DNA from: Pseudoflavonifractor sp.
GTDB taxonomy: Bacteria > Bacteroidota > Bacteroidia > Bacteroidales > Muribaculaceae
Assembly: GCA_023667145.1 (NCBI GenBank)
Contig: JAMPAQ010000001.1
Coordinates: forward strand, 1,685,197-1,749,196
Direction: 5' to 3'
Length of the DNA stretch: 64,000 nt
Part shown: one piece after another, positions 19,112 through 27,124 of the stretch
Position numbering within the stretch: the stretch's first letter is position 1
Layout of the letters: each line of letters begins with the position of its first letter
The notes under the pieces: model-generated
The model's input: the letters and a program-made list of their open reading frames with translations, nothing else
What the model was told of the DNA's origin: nothing
The model's database searches: none
Program-made: the position numbers and the translations under genes

Positions 19112-19293
19112 GAGCGCTAAGATAGCATGGCGGGGAGGTGATGGCGGTCTATCTTGTCGCTTTGTGTTGAGCGAAACTGAGGGAAGTTATGGAAGTTAGG
19201 GATAAAGATGGACAGACGAGGATAGAAATCCTTGGCGTAAGATCCTATACTACATCATGGTGAATCGGTACTAAAGTATGCGGAGATGTGATG

Positions 19294-20183
19294 TCAGTCG
19301 CTGTATGGGATTCTGAATTTTTTGAGTATCAGTTTGAAATGGTCTTGTGCCGTCAGGCAGGTGTCCATGAGATACCCTTTTATTGACGGCCAGTTGCGCA
19401 GGCCGTTGTAATAAAACATTTTCAGGTCGCCGGTGATGATAAACGGCACGTAGTTATGCCGCAGACATTCGCGGAACATAATAAGCCGGCCGACACGTCC
19501 ATTACCGTCCTGAAACGGGTGAATTGACTCAAAGCGATGGTGAAAATCAATAATGTCCTCAAATGTAGGATGTTTCTTGCCGTTATACTCCTTTAACAGC
19601 GACCGAACGGCATCGTGCACATCCTCCGGGGCAACCGTATCGTTCCCACCAACCTCATTAGGCAATTTCTTGTAATCACAGACCTTAAACCAACTCTTCC
19701 TCTCATCAGAGGTCCCGGACTTTAACAAGAGATGCAAATGCTTTATATAGGATTTAGTCAGATTTGAGGATGTTTCGGTAATTATATAGTCAATCGCACG
19801 GAAATGATTGGCGGTTTCTATGATGTCATCCACATTTACGGACTGATCCGTGATGCCAATAGTGTTGGTCTCAAAAATATAGCGTGTCTGGTCACGAGTC
19901 AGCCGACTCCCCTCCATATGGTTGGAGTTGTAGGTCAGGTCTATCTGTATGCGGTGATATATCCCCCCCTTGACCTTTCCTGTCATCTGTTCCCTTAGGA
20001 TTTGCAATAAGGGTGATATGCTATAACGCCTACGCCGCTTAGGATTCCGGCATCAACAGGGATATTCCACGTCTTACCGACAAGACAGGCTCCTTCAATC
20101 TTACCCAACGCACAATAATTCCTGACTGTTCTTTCTGAGACACCATTTTTCTCAGCCCACTCCTTGACTGAAATATATTCCAT
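19294..20183 (-). pseudogene. HTH-Fic family protein, frameshifted
   Basis: Two frames on the minus strand form one gene. The first (20183 to about 20050) encodes a small helix-turn-helix domain (MEYISVKEWAEKNGVSERTV) that ends in NIPVDA. The second continues in another frame (PKRRRRYSISPLLQILREQ) into a Fic domain with the inhibitory motif S-N-H-M-E-G (SxxxEG) and the active-site loop HPFQDGNGRVGR. Fic enzymes transfer AMP from ATP to protein side chains. A one-base loss near 20047-20053 explains the switch. Alternatively Fic is made separately from TTG 20007 and overlaps the HTH gene by 13 bases; the in-frame linker between them and the usual HTH-Fic fusion in Bacteroidales favour the frameshift. 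The catalytic residues are intact. Confidence 0.75.
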
Positions 20184-20289
20184 CTATCGGCAAGTTATAA
20201 TTGTAATTCTCGCACAAAGATAGCGAAACTTGCCGTTATCGGCAAGTTTCATTGCCATGAAAAATCATAAGCGCACACTGACATGACGG

Positions 20290-20321
20290 AAAAAGACGCG
20301 CCCGGGGTGGCCGGACGCGTC
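20290..20321 (-). terminator. prs: Rho-independent terminator of prs
   Basis: On the minus strand: GACGCG arm, GC-rich loop, CGCGTC arm, then TTTTT, 27 bases beyond the prs stop codon. A near-identical copy lies at 18861-18893. Confidence 0.85.
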
Positions 20322-20347
20322 GGATATAGGGAAACGCAGTCTATATG

Positions 20348-21292
20348 TTACTTGATAAGATACTGCGAGGAGATGGACTTGTTCTCGTGGACACGACGGA
20401 TGGTGTCGGCAAAGAGATGGGCCACGGAGATGATGGTGGCCTTCTTGCAATCCTTGTTGAAGGGGATGCTGTTGGTGAATATCATCTCACTGAGGGCGCA
20501 GTTGTTGACACGCTCTGACGCGGGGTCGCTCATGATTGCGTGGGAGCAAAGGGCGCGTACACTCTTGGCACCATGGGCCATCATGAGGTCGGCGGCCTTG
20601 GTGATGGTACCGGCAGTGTCGACCATGTCGTCAACAAGGATGACATTCTTGTCCTTGACGTCGCCGATGACGGTCATATTCTCAACGACATTGGCCTTGG
20701 CACGCTGCTTGTGGCAGAGGACGAGGGGCAGGTCGAGGTATTTGGCATAGCTGTTGGCACGCTTGGCACCACCGACATCGGGAGTGGCGATGACCATGTT
20801 GTCGAGCTTGAGCGACTGGATATAGGGGATGAATACCGATGAGGCGTAGAGATGGTCGACAGGGACATTGAAGAATCCCTGAATCTGGTCGGCATGGAGG
20901 TCCATGGTGATGACACGGTCGACACCGGCGGCACTGAGCAGGTCGGCTACAAGTTTGGCGGCGATAGAGACGCGTGGCTTATCCTTGCGGTCCTGACGGG
21001 CCCATCCGAAGTAAGGCATCACGGCAATGATTGACTTGGCCGAGGCACGCTTGGCGGCATCAATCATGAGCAGCAGCTCCATGAGGTTGTCGGTATTGGG
21101 GAATGTGGACTGGACGAGGTAGACCTCGCAGCCACGGATAGACTCCTCAAACGACACTTCAAACTCTCCATCGGCAAAACGCTGGATATTCATCTTACCG
21201 AGCTCTACACCAAGATCTTTACAGATTTCCTCGGCCATGTAACGGGACTTTGTGCCGGCGAAAATCTTGAAAGGTGCTAATGTTGTATTCAT
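20348..21292 (-). CDS. prs: Ribose-phosphate pyrophosphokinase (PRPP synthetase)
   Basis: 314 residues, the normal length. It makes PRPP from ribose 5-phosphate and ATP, the precursor for purines, pyrimidines, histidine and NAD. Visible signatures are FADGEFEVSFEE near the N-terminus, the catalytic and flexible-loop region GWARQDRKDKPRVSIAAK, DLHADQIQGFF, and the PRPP-binding loop VILVDDMVDTAGT. A minus-strand -7 element (TAATTTTG, 21330-21323) lies 31 bases upstream of the ATG, and a strong terminator follows. Confidence 0.98.
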   Translation of the reverse strand: MNTTLAPFKIFAGTKSRYMAEEICKDLGVELGKMNIQRFADGEFEVSFEESIRGCEVYLVQSTFPNTDNLMELLLMIDAAKRASAKSIIAVMPYFGWARQDRKDKPRVSIAAKLVADLLSAAGVDRVITMDLHADQIQGFFNVPVDHLYASSVFIPYIQSLKLDNMVIATPDVGGAKRANSYAKYLDLPLVLCHKQRAKANVVENMTVIGDVKDKNVILVDDMVDTAGTITKAADLMMAHGAKSVRALCSHAIMSDPASERVNNCALSEMIFTNSIPFNKDCKKATIISVAHLFADTIRRVHENKSISSQYLIK

Positions 21293-21322
21293 AAACCGTT
21301 TTTATGTGATAAAAATATGTTG

Positions 21323-21330
21323 CAAAATTA
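21323..21330 (-). promoter_or_regulatory. -7 promoter element for prs
   Basis: Reads TAATTTTG on the minus strand (TAnnTTTG), 31 bases before the prs start. Confidence 0.55.
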
Positions 21331-21345
21331 CAATTTTTCCAAGTG

Positions 21346-23076
21346 TCAGTCCCTATATGCGTTCCTTTTTTTGTCGGCGGGAAGCACATTTTTATGTTTG
21401 ATTTTCCACACCACGGCATCATAGGGGCCGATGTAGGTGGTAAAGGGACGGTCGGGAGAGAACGACTTGCGCATGGTGTCGGACGTGAGCAGGTCGGTGG
21501 CCACACAGTCGCCCGCAGGGAGGTCGAGGGTGTCGAACGCGTGCTGCGGTATGTTGATCTGCAAGTCACATGAGCTTGCGGCAAAGTTGACGGCTATGAG
21601 CAGCGTCTCCTTGCCGTAGGAACGGAGGAAGACATACTGCTTGTGGGGGTTGAGCGTATGGTTGTTGTAGTTGACATACATCAGGTCAAAGAAACGCCCC
21701 TTTGCGATGGCCTTCTCGGAGTTGCACAGACGGAGTATGGTGCTGTACTTGTTGCGCAGCCATATCTCGCGGCCGGTGAGATGCTCGTCGTTGCACGCCC
21801 CGTGGTTGAGCCAGCGGCGCACGGTCGGGATGCTCCAGTAGTCAAATATGGTGGTGCGACCGTCATAGCCGCTGTAGCCCTCGGCATCGAGAGCCTGCTC
21901 GCCGAGTTCCTGACCGGCATAAATCATCATGGGGCCGGTGCTGATGAAGGCGCTGACGACGAGCGAGGGGATGACGAGTCCCGGATCTCCGGCATAGAAG
22001 TGGGAGCCGAAACGCTGCTCGTCGTGATTCTCAAGGAAGTTGAGCATATTGCCCGAGATACCCTCGACCGTCTGCCAGCAGTTGGTGATCTGAGCTGCGG
22101 AGAAGTTGGAACACTGTATGCCACGCAGGGTGTCGTAGAGGTTGACCTTGTCGTAAAGGTAGTCAAAGCCACCGATGTTGATGAAGTCGCGGTAGAGACC
22201 CACATCATATATCTCGGCAATGAACTTGACATGAGGATAATTTTCCTTGACATTGGGGATGGCCCACTGCCAGAACTCAAGCGGCACCATGTGCACCATG
22301 TCGCAGCGGAATCCATCGACCCCCTTTGACGCCCAATAGCGCAGGATGTGGAGCATCTTGAGCCACGTGGAGGGTATCGGGGAGAAATGGTGGGAGCCGT
22401 CCCCGTAATCGACACCATAGTTGAGCTTGACCGTGTCGTACCAGTCATACTGGCCGGGGAACGCCGAGAAGCAGTCGTTGCCCGAAGCCTTGGCCGGGAA
22501 CTCGACATAAGCGTCGTCGCCCGACCCGAGATCGATCTGCGGGGCAAAAAGCTGGCGGGGGATGTAATAGAAATTGTTGTTGCGCTCAAAAAACTTCTGA
22601 CGGTCGTCATCGATGCCGAGGTCGCGGATGCCGGCGGGCTTGGCATCGGACGAGTACTGGCGGGCGACATGGTTGGGCACAAAGTCGATAATGACACTGA
22701 GTCCCGCATCGTGGGTGCGGTCGACAAGCTGCTCAAACTCCTCGATGCGCTTGTTGACATCGACGGCGAGGTCGGGATCGACATCATAGTAGTCCTTTAT
22801 GGCGTATGGCGATCCGGCGTTGCCCTTGACGACATGGGGATTGTCGCGCAAGATGCCGTAGCGCGTGTAGTCGGTATTGTGGGCGTGCTCGATGATGCCG
22901 GTGTACCACACATGGGTGGCCCCGAGGTCCTTTATGGCCGAGAGCACACGGGGTGTTATGTCATTGAGCTTGCCCGAACCGTTCTGCACGATGGTGCCGT
23001 TGGGGATGCAGTGGTCACACTCGTTGGCAAACAAGCGGGGCAGCAGCTGGTAGATTACAGGTTTTGTACTGTTCAT
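21346..23076 (-). CDS. GH13 family glycoside hydrolase (alpha-amylase-like)
   Basis: 576 residues without a signal peptide, so probably cytoplasmic. The (beta/alpha)8 barrel carries the four GH13 signatures: DFVPNH (131-136), GFRCDMVH with the nucleophile D259, FIAEIYD with the acid/base E288, and NFLENHDEQ with D352 as transition-state stabiliser. The C-terminal 100 residues form the usual beta-sandwich domain. Such enzymes act on alpha-1,4/1,6 glucans or maltodextrins, here probably in glycogen or maltodextrin turnover. It lies between prs and the patatin gene on the same strand, but each neighbour seems to have its own promoter. Exact specificity is not readable. Confidence 0.93.
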   Translation of the reverse strand: MNSTKPVIYQLLPRLFANECDHCIPNGTIVQNGSGKLNDITPRVLSAIKDLGATHVWYTGIIEHAHNTDYTRYGILRDNPHVVKGNAGSPYAIKDYYDVDPDLAVDVNKRIEEFEQLVDRTHDAGLSVIIDFVPNHVARQYSSDAKPAGIRDLGIDDDRQKFFERNNNFYYIPRQLFAPQIDLGSGDDAYVEFPAKASGNDCFSAFPGQYDWYDTVKLNYGVDYGDGSHHFSPIPSTWLKMLHILRYWASKGVDGFRCDMVHMVPLEFWQWAIPNVKENYPHVKFIAEIYDVGLYRDFINIGGFDYLYDKVNLYDTLRGIQCSNFSAAQITNCWQTVEGISGNMLNFLENHDEQRFGSHFYAGDPGLVIPSLVVSAFISTGPMMIYAGQELGEQALDAEGYSGYDGRTTIFDYWSIPTVRRWLNHGACNDEHLTGREIWLRNKYSTILRLCNSEKAIAKGRFFDLMYVNYNNHTLNPHKQYVFLRSYGKETLLIAVNFAASSCDLQINIPQHAFDTLDLPAGDCVATDLLTSDTMRKSFSPDRPFTTYIGPYDAVVWKIKHKNVLPADKKRNAYRD

Positions 23077-23140
23077 AATGGTTGGTTTATGACGTTGGAT
23101 ATGGATATTTGACTAAGCATCCGGGGAGAGTCCCGGGGGG

Positions 23141-23944
23141 TCAGGATGAGGTGACTGGCGAGAATCCGGCGGCGCTCAATGTCTCGATGGCACTGCCGTA
23201 GCCGCTCATGTAGACCAGCTTTATCTCCTTGAGATTAAACACCTTGTAATCGGCGATATCCTTGGTCTGTATCACGAGGTCACACATATTCATGTCGGGC
23301 TCGGCATTGTTCTTGGACATGAGCATATAACTGCGTGTGGCGACATCTATGATGGTGCTCTTGGTTTTGCGAGGCTCTGGCTTGAGCGGACTGCAATTCA
23401 CACCGATAAGAAAGTCGCACTTGTCGCGGATGGCGCGGGCGGGAAGATTGTGCAACACTCCGCCGTCAACATAATTGATGCCATCGACCCTGACGGGACG
23501 GAAGATGATGGGGATGCAGCACGAGGCGGCGACACGGTCGACAATGCGCCCCTCGGTGAACACCTTGTAAGTGCCCGCGTCGAGGTCGGTGGCGCAGACA
23601 ACGGTGGGGATGGGAAGCTCCTCAAGATTCTCAACCGTGAGATGCTTGGCAAGGAACGACTTGAATCCGTCGAGCTTGAAAAATCCGTCCTTGGGGATGC
23701 TAAGCTCACAGAGGTCAGAGAAGCTCACCTGGGAGAACTTGTCGAGGACGGCATCGGACTTCAGGCCGGAAGCATACATGACAGCCGCCACGGAGCCGGC
23801 GCTTACACCGGCGATGATGTCGGGACGGATGCCAAACTCCTCAAGGGCCTTGAGCACTCCAATGTGGGCAAACCCACGCGCACCTCCCCCGCTGAGAGCC
23901 ACGCCTATGCGGCTACGCTTGCTTTTTGAACCGAATAACTTCAT
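23141..23944 (-). CDS. Patatin-like phospholipase
   Basis: 267 residues. All patatin motifs are present: the oxyanion-hole loop GGGARG (19-24), the nucleophile elbow GVSAGS with Ser48, and the Asp160 of the catalytic dyad in YVDGG. These are cytoplasmic or membrane-associated lipid acyl hydrolases of the RssA/YjjU type. There is no signal peptide or outer-membrane domain. A minus-strand -7 element (TAATTTTG, 24020-24013) lies about 70 bases upstream. The GH13 gene follows in the same direction after 64 bases. Confidence 0.92.
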   Translation of the reverse strand: MKLFGSKSKRSRIGVALSGGGARGFAHIGVLKALEEFGIRPDIIAGVSAGSVAAVMYASGLKSDAVLDKFSQVSFSDLCELSIPKDGFFKLDGFKSFLAKHLTVENLEELPIPTVVCATDLDAGTYKVFTEGRIVDRVAASCCIPIIFRPVRVDGINYVDGGVLHNLPARAIRDKCDFLIGVNCSPLKPEPRKTKSTIIDVATRSYMLMSKNNAEPDMNMCDLVIQTKDIADYKVFNLKEIKLVYMSGYGSAIETLSAAGFSPVTSS

Positions 23945-24096
23945 TCAATCAATTTACCATCTATAACAATCTTCCCGGCCATGTGATTGACGGGACAGTC
24001 ACTTGACCGATGCAAAATTACGACAAATTGATGAGTTATTAATCGAAACCGACCATAAATTCCCATGCCGGATGACATAATTTTTCATCGTGCGAC

Positions 24097-24127
24097 TTTT
24101 ATACTACGAGGGTTTGAACTACCTTTG
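24097..24127 (+). promoter_or_regulatory. Promoter of the putative porin gene
   Basis: TTTT (24097-24100), 19 bases, TACCTTTG (24120-24127). The -7 box ends 7 bases before ATG 24135, so the transcript leader would be very short. This placement rules out the longer start at 24090. Confidence 0.65.
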
Positions 24128-24134
24128 CAGTAAA

Positions 24135-26096
24135 ATGAAACGTAAACTTCCGATAACGATACTCGTGGCGGCAAGCGCCGTGGCACTGTGGGGCGCCAAG
24201 CCGGTGATAGCCCCGTCGTATGCCTGGAAAATGCTGCCACCCCTCGGACTCCATGAACCCGCAACAATCGACACCACCCTCTACAACTACTACCTGAAGT
24301 CGGTGCCGTCAGCAATCTCGGAGGCGTATGCCACAACCGGCAATCTCGGCACCGAGGGGATGAACATGATATACTTTGACCGCAAGCCGATGAGCGACTT
24401 TTTCTTCATGGACGCTCTCAGGCCGTGGATACCGACAGTCGAGACGATGAAGTTTTACAATACCCGCATACCGATGACGCTGCTGAGCTACAACACCGGC
24501 GGCGGGCGGGAGAACGGGCAAGACCGACTGAAAGGGACATTCTCGGGAAATGCCGGCCCGCGCATACAGGTGGGCGCGATGGTCGACTACATATACTCAA
24601 AGGGCAGCTATGACTATCAGGCGGCCAAAGACCTGATATGGGGCGCGTCCGGCTCATACATGGGTGAACGATATGAGCTACAGGCGTTTTACAACCACTA
24701 CAACCTGCTCAACAAGGAGAACGGCGGCATCACTGACGACCTGTATATCACCGACCCCGCGCAGCTCCAGGGTGGCCAGACCTCCATCAACGCCAAGGCG
24801 ATACCGACACGGCTCACCGGGGCGTTCTCAAAGATCGTCGGGCAGCAGTTTTTCATGAACCACCGCTACAAGGTGGGCTACTACAAGGAGGAGTGGAAGG
24901 ATGACACGACCTCGGTCAGGACATACATCCCGGTGTCGAGCTTCATCTGGACGTTCGACTACAAGGGCGCGAAACATATATTCCTCAACCAAAACGCCAG
25001 GGAGGGCGAGGAGTTTTGGAAACACACCTACCTCAATGCCACCGGGACTGACGACCGTAATTCATATTGGTCAATAAAGAATACCCTCGGGGTATCGCTC
25101 TTGGAGGGATTTCACAAATATGCAAAGGCCGGACTGGCGGCGTATGCCTCATACGAGGTGAGACGCTACAACCAGACGACCGACACTGTGCCCATGATAC
25201 CCGGCGAGGAAAGCGTGCTGACCCCCTACCCCCTCAAGGAGAGGGTGGCGGCATCGGCGACCCAAAACCTGCTGTGGATCGGGGCGCAGCTGACCAAGCA
25301 GCACGGACAGCTGCTCACCTATGACGTGACCGCCGAGCTCGGCGTGGTCGGCGATGTCGCCGGAGACATCAAGGTGGAAGGCGAGGCGGCGACGCGGTTC
25401 AGGCTGCTTGGCGACTCGGTGACGGTGAAGGCATACGGGATGTTCCGCAACGAGGCGGCGCCTTACCTGATGCAGCACTACGTGTCAAACCACTTCATCT
25501 GGGACAACGACTTCGGTAAGACCCGGCGGCTGCGTGTGGGTGGCATCCTCGACATACCGCACACGCGGTCGCGTATCAATGTCGGGGTCGAGAACGTGCA
25601 AAACCTGATATACTTCAACAGCAGCTGCCTGCCCGCCCAGCACGGCGGGAGCGTACAGGTGTTCAGCGCCCGGCTTGAGCAAGACCTGAAGGCAGGGATA
25701 CTGCACTGGAACAACAGGCTAACTTACCAGACATCATCGGACGACGCGGTGATACCGCTGCCCAAGTTTGCGGCCTACACAAACCTGTTCCTGTTGTTCA
25801 AGGTGGCGAGGGTGCTGGATGTGCAATTTGGCATCGACTGCACCTACTACACGCGATATAAGAGCGTGGCCTACCAGCCGGCGACAATGTCGTTTTACAA
25901 CCAGCGCGAGGTCGAGTGTGGCAACTATCCGTTCATGAACGCCTACCTCAACATGAAGCTGAGCAAGGTGAGGTTCTACCTGCTGTTCTCCCACGTCAAC
26001 CAGGGGCTGACGGGCAACAATTATTTCTCGATGCCCCACTATCCGCTCAATCCGCGAAAATTTCAGATGGGACTGTCGGTAGACTTTGCCAACTAA
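24135..26096 (+). CDS. Putative outer-membrane porin
   Basis: 653 residues from ATG 24135, which opens a clean signal peptide (MKRKLPITILVAASAVALWG); the in-frame Met at 24090 would include the promoter. The mature protein is built of alternating, aromatic-rich strands (YRYKVGYY, FHKYAKAGLAAYASYE, VRFYLLFSHVNQG), ends in a hydrophobic/aromatic strand (KFQMGLSVDFAN) and matches the 'putative porin' family of Bacteroidetes. It is expected to be an outer-membrane beta-barrel; the solute is unknown. The downstream solute-binding protein gene (68-base gap, same strand) may be co-transcribed. Confidence 0.85.
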   Translation: MKRKLPITILVAASAVALWGAKPVIAPSYAWKMLPPLGLHEPATIDTTLYNYYLKSVPSAISEAYATTGNLGTEGMNMIYFDRKPMSDFFFMDALRPWIPTVETMKFYNTRIPMTLLSYNTGGGRENGQDRLKGTFSGNAGPRIQVGAMVDYIYSKGSYDYQAAKDLIWGASGSYMGERYELQAFYNHYNLLNKENGGITDDLYITDPAQLQGGQTSINAKAIPTRLTGAFSKIVGQQFFMNHRYKVGYYKEEWKDDTTSVRTYIPVSSFIWTFDYKGAKHIFLNQNAREGEEFWKHTYLNATGTDDRNSYWSIKNTLGVSLLEGFHKYAKAGLAAYASYEVRRYNQTTDTVPMIPGEESVLTPYPLKERVAASATQNLLWIGAQLTKQHGQLLTYDVTAELGVVGDVAGDIKVEGEAATRFRLLGDSVTVKAYGMFRNEAAPYLMQHYVSNHFIWDNDFGKTRRLRVGGILDIPHTRSRINVGVENVQNLIYFNSSCLPAQHGGSVQVFSARLEQDLKAGILHWNNRLTYQTSSDDAVIPLPKFAAYTNLFLLFKVARVLDVQFGIDCTYYTRYKSVAYQPATMSFYNQREVECGNYPFMNAYLNMKLSKVRFYLLFSHVNQGLTGNNYFSMPHYPLNPRKFQMGLSVDFAN

Positions 26097-26164
26097 GCCA
26101 CACAGACCCGGGACACGAGGCGAGACTTTTTCAAAATACAGTTACTAATAACTCGATATGAGCC

Positions 26165-26989
26165 ATGGAGAAGATGAAAACCTATAGCGGACGTATAGTC
26201 ATGTATGCCGTGCTGCTGATGATAGCCGCCGGAGTGATGGCGGCCATGAAGCGATGCAGCATCACGTCGCACCCCTCACAGGGGGGTGAAAGAGCGTCAT
26301 CGGGCGACACGATAGACGTGGCAATAGAGTATGCCCCCCTGTCGATATACACCTATAACGACACTCTCGGAGGATTCAACTACGACCTGCTGCGGCTCAT
26401 CGCGGCACGCCATGGGGTGGCGATGAAGTTTCACCCGATAGTGACGCTCACAAAGGCACTCGACGGGATGGACAAGGGGCTATATGACATAGTGGTGGCC
26501 TCGGTGCCGATGACAGCCGATGGCAGCACGCAGTACAGGCTGTCAGAGCCTGTCTATCTTGACCGTCAGGTACTCGTCCAACTGCGTGACAGCACCGGGG
26601 AATGTCGCGTGAAGTCGCAGCTCGACCTCGCGGGCGACACGGTGTGGGTGGTGGAGAAGTCGCCCATAGCCCACCGGGTGGAAAATCTCGCACGCGAGAT
26701 AGGCGACACGATATACACGCGGTTTGAGCCACTGTATGGAGCAGAGCAGCTGTTCATGATGACGGCAACCGGGGAGATACGCCAAGCCGTGATTAACGAG
26801 CGGATTGCCCGCGAGCTGGCCGCTGACTATCCCAACGTGGACATATCGACTGACATTTCGTTCACACAGTTCCAATCATGGATACTCGACCGGAACAATG
26901 CCGCCATGGGTGACAGCATCGACTCATGGATACGTCAGGCCAAGGAGACCGATGCCTACAAGGACCTGGAGAGACGCTATCTGAAATAG
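26165..26989 (+). CDS. Periplasmic solute-binding protein (SBP family 3, MltF-like)
   Basis: 274 residues. One N-terminal membrane segment (VMYAVLLMIAAGVMAAM) would anchor or export it. The rest is a bilobed family-3 binding domain: IDVAIEYAPLSIYTYND near the start, FNYDLLRLIAARHGV, then YDIVVASVPMT, with the second lobe from about residue 140. In enzymes such as MltF this domain regulates a lytic transglycosylase, but no catalytic domain follows here, and no ABC permease or ATPase is nearby. It may instead sense or bind an amino-acid-like ligand. Start at 26165 or the Met three codons later. A strong hairpin (27049-27077) separates it from convergent valS. Confidence 0.8.
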   Translation: MEKMKTYSGRIVMYAVLLMIAAGVMAAMKRCSITSHPSQGGERASSGDTIDVAIEYAPLSIYTYNDTLGGFNYDLLRLIAARHGVAMKFHPIVTLTKALDGMDKGLYDIVVASVPMTADGSTQYRLSEPVYLDRQVLVQLRDSTGECRVKSQLDLAGDTVWVVEKSPIAHRVENLAREIGDTIYTRFEPLYGAEQLFMMTATGEIRQAVINERIARELAADYPNVDISTDISFTQFQSWILDRNNAAMGDSIDSWIRQAKETDAYKDLERRYLK

Positions 26990-27048
26990 GACAGATAAGT
27001 GTCTCATATACCCACTTATTCGAGCCACGCATCAGGCATATATAAACA

Positions 27049-27077
27049 GACAGACCCGGCTAATCACCGGGTCTGTC
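27049..27077. terminator. Shared hairpin terminator between the binding-protein gene and valS
   Basis: Perfect 11-base inverted repeat (GACAGACCCGG / CCGGGTCTGTC) with a 7-base loop. On the minus strand it is followed by TGTTTAT, so it mainly serves valS. Confidence 0.8.
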
Positions 27078-27124
27078 GACATATAAGGGGGAAACGTGTT
27101 GTCGCGGGTGTCAGGGATGCGCCA

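Larger units (their letters stand above)
18890..19161 (+). repeat. Direct repeat copy 2 (internally deleted)
   Basis: 18890-19035 repeats 12593-12738 and 19032-19161 repeats 13658-13787, overlapping by CGGG. The 923 bases between the two parts in copy 1 are absent. Same orientation as copy 1, so recombination between copies could remove about 6 kb including the type IX trio. The rest of the 18772-19293 gap (after 19161) shows no gene. Confidence 0.95.

Noticed and set aside
24090..24134. Longer N-terminus of the putative porin starting at 24090
   Set aside because: The -33/-7 promoter lies inside this stretch and the signal peptide begins only at 24135.
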